From: Strigamia acuminata
Taxonomy: Eukaryota > Arthropoda > Chilopoda > Geophilomorpha > Linotaeniidae
DNA length: 64,000 nt
Direction of reading: 5' to 3'
Assembly: GCA_949358305.1 (NCBI GenBank)
Contig: OX442314.1
Span: forward strand, 24,545,060-24,609,059
In this document: positions 55,701-64,000 of the stretch, piece after piece
How positions within the stretch are numbered: position 1 is the first letter of the stretch
Layout: the number at the start of each line of letters is the position of its first letter
The notes under the pieces: generated by a model
Told to the model about the DNA's origin: nothing
The model's database searches: none
The model's input: only the letters and a program-made list of their open reading frames with translations
Program-made: the position numbers and the translations under genes

Positions 55701-57219
55701 CCACAAAACAAAAACCGACAAAGATTTACTGCATTTTTTCCTACACTTGGTAATAAATTATTAAATATTAAAGTCTCGGTGGCATCATTTATAATTTTTT
55801 TCTTTTGCATAATACAATACAACATTCTATAAAAAAAAATGTCTTCTCAAATTTTTTTTTAGAATCACATTTTGTAAAATTAAGACAATCTGTTTTGTTA
55901 GATGTGACACAAGAAGCCTTTAAAGTTGAAAGTTTATGTCGCTTATAATGTAATAAAAACGTGCCACGTTCCAGATTTTGTATTGCATCGAAATACATCT
56001 CTGATTTCACGTGAGCTTTAATATATTTAAGATAGGTTGACTTCTTGAATATATTGAAGACCACATGAAATCATAGACGTAGTATCGTGGTGCTATTTAA
56101 CAGAATCTTTTTTTTTTGAACCGAAATTGTTATTTTCCGATTATTTTTTAATGTTCGACTTTTCAAGGGGGTTGATGTTTAGTCCGATATCAGAGGTTAA
56201 ACCCAAGATTTTCTCAAAAAGTATAACTTTAATACGAAGCTCTAAGCCATCCCTAATCGATTCTTCAGACAGGAAACTTCTAAATAATTCCGTTCGGTCA
56301 TTAGAAATACCTTTAGTAACATGCCCGTCACAAAAGCGCGGTGTCAGATTACAAAAATAAACACTACTGGACAATATTAAAAAGATTAATGAAAAAATGG
56401 ACATTCCTTCAGTTTTTGTTAGCTAATAACATAAAAGAATTACGAGAGATTTACAGTAAGTAAATCGCAGACGCCATCAAAGACTTAACAAAGACGCAGA
56501 CAGCAAATATTGACTGCAAGTCGATTACACTCACTCCAAGTGACACCAATTGGAAAATCCTCGACCCACATGTTGTGTTTAAAGTTAAGTCGGAAACACG
56601 AAAACGTTTTTATTGAATTGAAACACATAGCGTAAATCCTCTCATTCAACACGGAGCGTGTCTCCAAGGACTTTTATTTTCACTTATTGTGCGCAATTCA
56701 ATTTTTGCGTTGATGAAACGATGAAGCCGAAGATTATACGGCTGTGACGCGCCCGCCTAATGCGATTAAACACCAAATGGAAAGTAATGAAATAAGAAAA
56801 ATTCGACACTCAAATTAATAACTCGATTCCATGCTTCTGAATTTTATTTTTCTTCATTTCGATGTAATTTCAACATTCAGATGTTCCCTCCCCTGCACAC
56901 GATATAAAAATATCATCAGTTTACGTTCATGATGAAGATGAATTCTTGACTCAAGTGTGAAAACTTTCCCATCAAAGACGAATGCCTGTGAGCACATTTA
57001 CACGCCGAATGTGCAAACTTCATCTTTTCTACTTTCATCATCTTTCATTCTACGAAGGTTATTCAGGACCTGTTTTACGCTTTGTATTTTAAGAATGCCT
57101 TTTGGATAGCAAATAGGGCAAATTTTTCAAATAACTTAGAATGATGACGGACCTATTTATTGCAGCTGGAAATCTTAGCCGTCATATACTGTGCTTGCTT
57201 TCCCCAAGTGATTGGAATT
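52744..57219. other. Non-coding AT-rich stretch
   Basis: No gene is supported. Poly-A-rich blocks lie near 54,750-54,785. Short frames at 55,150-55,645 and 56,127-56,404 show no motif, bias or splice context. Confidence 0.5.
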
Positions 57220-57664
57220 TGGTTTTAGAACTACGGTTCAAAAACACATTGAAACTACGGTGCAATATATTGAAATGTATTTTGAAATGCATTTTTGCAA
57301 ATAATACATTTTTCAGTTGTATTATGAAATTCATTATTTAATGTACAATTAATTCAATTTTATTTAACGTTTGATTTAAAAATAATATCTAAAAACACAA
57401 TAAATAATTTTCAGGCATTATTTTTAAATCAAACGTTAAATAAAATTGAACTATAGTGATAACGTCCGCCAAAAATGTAAATGCGGGATGTCAGTTGTCC
57501 GCCATTTGCCAGCAAAAAGATCTAACAACTTGGATTTAAAAAAAATGGCGAATATGACGTCCTGTACTGATCGTCCTAGATTCCACAAAATGCTATACAT
57601 TTTAGAATGCATTAAATGAAAAGCAACAATATTATAAAATGTATTTTTGAACCATATGGGCACA
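57220..57664. repeat. AT-rich dispersed repeat ending in ACCATATGGGCAC
   Basis: The right end AATGTATTTTTGAACCATATGGGCAC-type sequence (57,638-57,664) recurs at 59,106-59,138 and inverted at 61,427-61,440. The body has words such as AATGTATTTTGAAATGCATT shared with 41,070-41,090 and 61,550-61,580. A perfect inverted repeat lies inside (next entry). Confidence 0.6.
57354..57449. repeat. Perfect 33-bp inverted repeat
   Basis: Arms 57,354-57,386 and 57,417-57,449 are perfect reverse complements over 33 bases with a 30-base loop. They start TCAATTTTATTTAACGTTTG. Likely a small foldback element nested in the AT-rich repeat. Confidence 0.95.
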
Positions 57665-57674
57665 GGTCGTGCTC

Positions 57675-57850
57675 AGTATCTTGATGCCAAATTCATACTG
57701 CGCAGATAATTTCCTAATTCCAGTCGTCATTTAACAATATTAAGCCTAATATTAGGCTTAATGCTGCCTAATAATGCTAAAATAAAGTAAAATAAACACC
57801 AATAAACTCATTAACAAAAGTAATTTACAGCAAAGTGCCGAAATTTCGTG
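57675..57850. mobile_element. Partial copy of the 29-kb MITE
   Basis: TATCTTGATGCCAAATTC, TACTGCGCAGA, CTAATTCCAG and TTAAGCCTAATATTAGGCTT occur in the same order as in the right arm (inverted) of 29,161-29,479, and continue into its interior. The distal arm and the terminal GTTTGCGCCCGG are missing. Confidence 0.75.
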
Positions 57851-58935
57851 CAATTACGACAGATTTTACTACGACTGCAGTAACCCTTTAAGTACACTAT
57901 GCACTTTTCCATTTACAACACAACACTCGTCTTGAAAACATTTAGTTTAGTAGTGTCATTGCGTTCAACGATCGTTTTAAGTTGCCTATTGTTTTATCAA
58001 AATGCTACGTGCGGTATCTTGATGTCGCTTGTATTACCATCGGGATAAAGGACAATGACACAATAGTTTTCGCTCGCTTACCTATCGGAGATGGTTGTCT
58101 GCAACAGAACCGCTTTGTCGACATAGTGGGTCAGCGATAGCGACCAAACCGCACGGCCGAAGCGACCATAACGGCAAAGAATAAAAAATGGTGAAGATTC
58201 TTCATCCTCTGCTGTTATAGATTGACCGCAACCATTAAGTTTGACCACGTCTAAAATTACATGCTACCAACCTATATCACCAAGTTCCAATTATGGTCGT
58301 TCTCTTTTTTTTTTACATTTATATTGAAGCCATAAAGAATGGCGTAAATTAAAGACAGGCGCTATTAAATTCCGACAGGCTTGATCGTGATAAAAGCGAA
58401 ACAATATCAATTAATAATTGGTTATTATTCTTCGAGGTGTTGCCAAAACTATAAAAGAAAAATAAACAAAACACTCTCCTAATTAAACCACTGCAACTCA
58501 GTGGTGTGCTGATAAGAGTTAAGAGTTGTGACTTTTAGAGCCACGGATTGAATGCAGCTATTCTTTAGCTGACACAATGGTTTTTACTTTCGCTGGCTGC
58601 ATTCGTAAGCCATTGAGACTTTACAGCCTTTTTGTTGAACAACATTTATAAACAATAGTGCTTGATTCAATTCCCAAATTTCCAATGAATCTTTGGTGTT
58701 TATTTCATCTGATTAACTTAATTCAGCTTTTCTTGATCGGAAGCAACAATGACTGCGGAATTAGAATGATTGGAGAGACTTGTCAATAAGCCACTTATTG
58801 GAATTAAATTATTATTTCAGTGATGTAAATTACATCATTTCCTGTGGCTGGTAAAACATTTCAGCCTCATCAGCCAATGACTTGCTTGAATTGTTGATAA
58901 TTTAGATTATGATAAGTCAAATTATTCATTTGACT
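57851..58935. other. Non-coding stretch
   Basis: No gene seen. GCGGTATCTTGATG at about 58,014-58,027 matches the end region of the 29-kb MITE and may be another fragment. Confidence 0.4.
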
Positions 58936-59138
58936 TTGAATGCACCCATTGCATTTCATAATAGAATTAAAAAAAATCAGTTTGAAAATGCATTTATATT
59001 TGACAAATAATAATATTGCATTAATACATTTTAAAAAATATATTATTATTTGCAACCATATATCATGCAAATTATTTATTACAAAAAACATTTGCAATAC
59101 AATTTCAATGTATTTTTGCACCATATGGGCAGTGGGCA
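58936..59138. repeat. Second copy of the ACCATATGGGC AT-rich repeat
   Basis: Ends CAATGTATTTTTGCACCATA then TGGGC. The body contains TGCATTTCATAATAGAATT and other words of the family seen at 57,220-57,664 and 61,427-61,580. Confidence 0.55.
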
Positions 59139-61289
59139 CACATTCATAACTAGGGTAGACATATTCTCGTCTTACAGAAAAATACCATATGAACAGAAAC
59201 TGAGTAAAATTAATGAACAAATTAAACTCATACTTTATCACTATTGTTGTATAAAGCTCAAATAAATTGTGGCAGTCTCGCTTTGTAATGTCCCGTTGGA
59301 ATGGTTCAGACTACTTAGCATAAGTCATTTTACCTCCGACCATCTGAAATCTAAAGTAATCTCACGAGACGACGAGTGTGACCACTACTCCTTTTTCCAC
59401 TATATTAAAAACGATGGTGATTAAAATAGCGAAGACCTCCACGGTAACGGTGGGTCATTTAAGGTAATTAGTATTCTTCATTACCCAGATTTACTGTACC
59501 TGCGGGCACCATGTGTGCTCTCACCCACTTTTTATTACCCCAGAACTGGAGGTAACTGCAAAATGAGAGCTAGATATGCATTAAGGATGCATCTCAATTC
59601 CAGCTTCTCTCTCATCCCACACACAAAAAGCAGTTAGTAGCATGTTAAAGTAGAAAAAAGAAATCGATTAGAAAAGCTGAAAAAAAAGAAGAATAAATAG
59701 AAAATATTACGCAAAACCCGCTCAAAAGACGAAGCTTATTATTGATTTCTCATCGATATTCATCTGGATTTAAATGAAGTCAACAAGTTATTATCCAAAA
59801 AGGAAAGGAAAAAAAAGCTTTTGACAATTCTTATTTATGTTTTCCATCTCATCGTTTAATTTAATTCCAATTCCCATTGGCTGGCGTTGGCGTGTGCAAC
59901 AAGAAAGAAGAATATTCAAATTGCTTTTCGAAATGTTGAAGAATAAATGCATTTGCTAAAAAAATATTTTTATTCCATTGTGTTTCTAATTTGTATGGAA
60001 ATTATATTTGTTTTATTGCAATTAGGGTTTTATATTTGAGAAAATTGGTTTCATGCATTACCACTTACCAGTCTCATCACTACTATAAATGTGAACGCTA
60101 AACAGTAATTGAGCTTTCAAACAGGTGCTTCGAAATTCCGGTTTTGCTAACAATTGTTCGCGTGTCAATTAACAGTCAGTTAAACCTGTAATTTTAAATT
60201 ACCAAACCGGCAACAATTTCTTTTCTATTGCTCAATTAAAATTCCACTGTAATTTCAGATTTAAAAAAAAGGCCAGAAATATAAATGTGATAAATATCCA
60301 TCTTTAACTTCAGTTCTCCAACTTAAAGGCGGTTTTAACTATAATGCGATGCAATAAATTAAAATTATGTCATGTCAACTGGTTTCCGGGCTGTTAGACG
60401 TCAGGTCAGGTACATCCGCTATTAAATACATAGATTCCCATTTAGCAAGTTCAAGTGCTGACCCATATTTATAAATTTGTTGCTATTTCACTTGAAAATA
60501 ACTCGTGTTTAATAATCAGTCGTCAAAACTCTATTCACTAATTATATTTTTGTCAAAAACAAAATTAATAGCTAAATGATGTAATTTGAACAGTGAAATT
60601 CATCAAAACAAGAGCTCGACACAATAAAAAAAAAATGTAATCTAAACAAAACTTTAAGAATTTAACAAAAAATGAACATCTATTGTTGTTCATATTTAAT
60701 ATAAAGTGTTAAATAAGTTACGCAAGCATTCACTAGAATATTTGAACTAAGACATGGGCAAACGAATTGCTTCGCAAGCCTTAGGAAATATATTATTGGT
60801 ACAACTAAGTGCATTAAAGTCATTCAACTTTAAACTTGTTTATATTTTTTAAACAAATCTAAATGTAAAATTTAGCATGTAAACTTTTACGCCTACTATT
60901 TTAACTACGTTTTGGAGATGTTTTACCTCATGTACTATACATATTCTGTATTCTGATATGTAGATATTGTCTACAATAGATAATGAAAAGTTTTCCAATA
61001 TTTTCCAAAACATGTAAGCAAATACATTATGGATATTGTGATTACTGAGGGGTTATTTGTAGTTCCTCGAACGAAAGACTATGTCAATCAGAGAGAAACG
61101 TAAACGCCGTAGGCCAACTAAGACCAAAAATGTAATTTTTTGTATGTAAACAAAATAAAATAGTAAGCGCATTCATAAAATGATCACAAAAATATTATCA
61201 CGGTGTTAAAATCCCCCATTTTTTTGTAAAAAACACATTAAAAGGTATATATTTGTAATTACCATAAAAGAAATGAAGTTTTTACACTA
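59139..61289. other. Non-coding AT-rich stretch
   Basis: No gene, RNA gene or clear repeat boundary was recognised. Confidence 0.5.
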
Positions 61290-61600
61290 CTTGTTTATAT
61301 TTTTTAAGAATTTACACAAGTTTAAATGACTTCATTAATGCACCTAGTGATAAAAATAGTGTAGAATTCAGTTATATTTAATGTAAAGGTTAATAAAAAA
61401 GTCAAGGAATCAGAAAAATAGTGTCCTCCCATATGGTTAAAAAAATATTGCAATTACATTGCAATGCATTCTCAAGATATATTTTAAATTGTATTATGAA
61501 ATGCATTCTTTAATGCATGAATAATATATTTAAATTCTGCAAAAAGCGATGTATTTTTGAATGCATTTTGGAATGCACATGAATTAAAATATAGTGTATG
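61290..61600. repeat. Two adjoining dispersed repeat fragments
   Basis: 61,360-61,425 resembles the right part of the 10.7-kb foldback element (TTTAATGTAAA...AAAAATAGTGT). At 61,427 CCCATATGGTT begins an inverted copy of the AT-rich family of 57.2 and 58.9 kb, which continues to about 61,580. Confidence 0.5.
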
Positions 61601-62199
61601 GTTCATTTTATTTAATTACATTTCCGTTCAAATAGAGTGTTAATAAATGGAACTTATCAAGTCTAATACATCATGAACTTTTATTTTCTTTAATAATAAG
61701 ATATTTTTCATACCTGCACGCATTTTTTTTGCCTAGATATCGTATATAACCATCATCTCAACTTTCATTTTAAAGAATTAAGGCAGCATTCATAATACAG
61801 CAAAAGTAATTTATCAACGTTTGCTATTGGATTGGCAGAGAAAATCTTAGAGATGTACCAGATGCATACCATTGCCAGAAATTTGAGAAATGGTTTTGCA
61901 AATGATGCATATCCCTCCACCGGAAATTGTCAGTAAAATGAAGTGTTACCAATTTATATTCCTTGAGAAACTTCAGAATAAAATCTGCAATACCTCATTC
62001 CAATTTTCCTTTTAAAAAACGAAACACCATGTTTTACGATTGAAATGAGTCTGAAATGATTTATACTCAAGAAATCTGAACATTTTTTTTGAAATATAGT
62101 GTTCACGACTACTGTTCAGCCATGCCCATAATAGCACTATAAACCAAAATCACACAGAACAACATATGAATGATGCGATTAATAAACCTATTTGCAATA
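61601..62199. other. Non-coding stretch
   Basis: Nothing recognised. Confidence 0.4.
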
Positions 62200-62600
62200 C
62201 TCTTCAATGAGCTCCTATTGTTTCCAAAATTCCAATCAAATCCATGCATTCATCAAATTTGGGCTTTGTCCATTGGCATTTCCTCAGCCTGTTTGTAGTT
62301 TATGCTCATCTTGTCTCTCCTAAATTTCATGTATAAAAGTGATAACGCACGTCGATGTGTTTGCTTTGGTTATGTGATGAGTTAGACAGCACTATGCTCG
62401 CCGCTATCAGAATTGGAATAATTGAATTCAGTTATAGCAGTCTGCTCATCCACCTTTCCTGCTTCACATACTGCCATGTATTCAGCCTCCACCGACCCTA
62501 GTCTTGCCGATATTGCCATTGTGATGTACACCCCGACCGAGCGATATGGGTGTATCACGAGAAACTCTTCTGCATACTCAAGAAGTAAGAGTTTCTTAAA
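62200..62600 (-). pseudogene. Decayed Ty1/copia Pol 3' end (RNase H)
   Basis: On the minus strand, SVEAEYMAVCEAGK matches the copia RNase H motif (EAEYMA). Downstream, KHIDVRYHF is the hallmark near the end of copia Pol, followed by remnants TKPKFDECMDLIG that fit the usual final helix. Stops and frameshifts separate these blocks, so the fragment is dead. It is unrelated to the gypsy element at the left of the window. The LTR and the upstream pol part were not found. Confidence 0.8.
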
Positions 62601-63599
62601 ACATTAATAGAGGTTTAATTATACAGAAAAACAATAATATGTACAATAACCATAAGAAAAATAATAACTTAAATTAAAGTCTATCAGTCACATAATAGTT
62701 ACTGTTTTGATGCTCTGTTGTTCAGAATCCTTCTCTTTAGTATGAATGCTTCATGGTAATTTTTAGTCCTTTACATCTTAGGCACATTTCACAACACTTA
62801 GCACAACACTTAGCCCATGGCTCAGCACCCTGATGCCTGATCCTGCTCTCACAACCTTCAGCATACGACTGTCCTCAACAGTAACTGTTTTCCGTCACTT
62901 TATCATCTGACCGTTATCGTTCCTTAGTCATAATCATTTTTCATTGTTCATGATTCATTATGATTCAATACCAGTGTTTCTTTCAATATCATTTGACAAT
63001 TCGATTCCAATATCACACTTTATAATCTTAATCTTAAAAATAACACATTAAACTTAAATAAATCAAAGAATATTAATAATTAGATTAGATGCATAGACTC
63101 ATGCATCACACCATATTCCTACATATGAACATCTTTCAATTGAGATTTAAAGATATTAATTTTTTTAATTCCCTTTTCTTCGATTTTATGTCCACAAATC
63201 CACATCAATTGGAGATTTAATTAGCTTTTATTATTCCAATATATTTCTTACATATTTGGATTGGTGTAACTTAATTTTGTCTCGTTTCCCATCTTTGATA
63301 TGGTGATGAGATCGAAAACATAACTTGCAGTTATTACGACTTCTCTGGGCCCAATCTTCAAGATAATGCAGGCATCTGAATCGATCGCCTCGCTTCATTT
63401 TAACGCCCTACATTTAATGTTTACTGTGATTCTTATGTCATTCTCATGCTAGTCTGCTTTCTAGAGAGGTTTGTTTAGCGTGCACATTTTATTTTCGATT
63501 CCATGCGCCGTAAACATTTCCACATGTTCCATGCAAATCTCTTCGCCTTCAATCTAGGCAGTCGTCACGTCTATTTGAAGTGTGTATTCGTATTTGTTC
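62601..63599. other. Non-coding stretch
   Basis: No gene supported. On the minus strand at about 63,400-63,300, a 30-codon stretch MKRGDRFRCLHYLEDWAQRS and then NNCKLCFRSHHH has spaced Cys/His as in a zinc-binding transposase tail, but it is too short to assign. Confidence 0.35.
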
Positions 63600-63880
63600 G
63601 ACCTAACACGGTTATAACCCCATGGGCTGATGCCTGTCCGGGATATTAGGACGTGCAGAATCGTTCTGTAAGATGACTTTCTAAAAGACCCAACCTTGCA
63701 TTTCCACTGAGAACGAAAAACACAGTTAAAGATGCGTGGGAATATTCTTGAAAATATTCTTGCCATGGAAAGAGCAGCTACACAAGTAGCAAACAACAGC
63801 AAGAAACAGAGATTATTAGAAAACTAATGCTGCTTAAGTTGTGTGTTCAAATGGGAACTGGTTATCTGTTTGGCAGGCCC
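63600..63880 (-). mobile_element. Second, decayed copy of the 5S-headed SINE
   Basis: It shares GACCCAACCTTGCATT, ATTCTTGCC, TGCTTAA and GTGTTCAAATGGGA in order with 15,660-15,880. The central 5S box C part is deleted, leaving only the TGCTTAA end of the head. Orientation is the same as the first copy. Confidence 0.6.
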
Positions 63881-63897
63881 AGTTAGAAAGGAAAGGC

Positions 63898-63924
63898 TAT
63901 ACTCTTGTTCGACTCAAGAGTATA
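63898..63924. repeat. Perfect 10-bp hairpin
   Basis: TATACTCTTG, a 7-base loop TTCGACT, then CAAGAGTATA. It lies just outside the SINE copy. No T-run or other sign of a terminator. Confidence 0.8.
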
Positions 63925-64000
63925 CCCTTCTCCCATTGGCCGAGCCGCATTACTCCTAACTCCAATCTGTATTACCATAGAGTAAAGAATCTATGGGATT

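Noticed and set aside
58870-59265. Open frames of 69-123 codons on both strands
   Set aside because: AT-rich dispersed repeat family present in three copies in the window; codons are Ile/Lys/Asn/Phe noise.

Overview
The window looks like a metazoan, most likely arthropod, nuclear genome. It is AT-rich, has spliced genes with GT-AG introns, carries CCTAA/TTAGG-type interstitial repeats, and is packed with LTR elements, foldback/MITE elements, a 5S-rRNA-derived SINE and minisatellites. Nothing bacterial or organellar is visible. A crustacean is plausible, but this is inference from texture and not from a species marker.

Layout. (1) 1-9064 is the 3' three quarters of a structurally intact Ty3/gypsy-type LTR retrotransposon on the + strand: the pol frame (protease, RT, RNase H, integrase, GPF module), then two extra intact frames (104 and 891 aa) that resemble no envelope protein, a polypurine tract, and a 1,179-bp 3' LTR bounded by 7-bp inverted ends. 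The 5' LTR, primer-binding site and gag are outside the window. (2) 9065-30,995 is gene-poor and repeat-rich: a 1.1-kb minisatellite with 39 identical 20-bp copies, a SINE with a 5S rRNA head, several foldback elements, microsatellites, and two weakly supported first-exon candidates on the - strand. (3) 30,996-45,239 (- strand) holds the one convincing host gene. Four exons whose splice phases all agree encode an 863-residue type I membrane protein: signal peptide, five CUB domains, one degenerate LDLa module, one transmembrane helix and a 14-residue tail. This is the architecture of the LEV-10/Culd family. (4) 45,240-64,000 is again gene-poor, with a pogo-type MITE, hAT-like pieces, shared AT-rich repeat families, a decayed Ty1/copia RNase H fragment and a second copy of the SINE.

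How it fits together. The retroelement is self-contained; a good splice acceptor lies 7 nt before its 891-aa frame, suggesting a spliced subgenomic mRNA. The LEV-10/Culd-like gene has long introns colonised by the same MITE types seen between genes: a TA-flanked MITE fills nearly half of intron 3, and a 139-bp hAT MITE with an 8-bp target duplication lies in intron 2. The remaining sequence shows no gene I can support. Most short open frames there are AT-rich noise.
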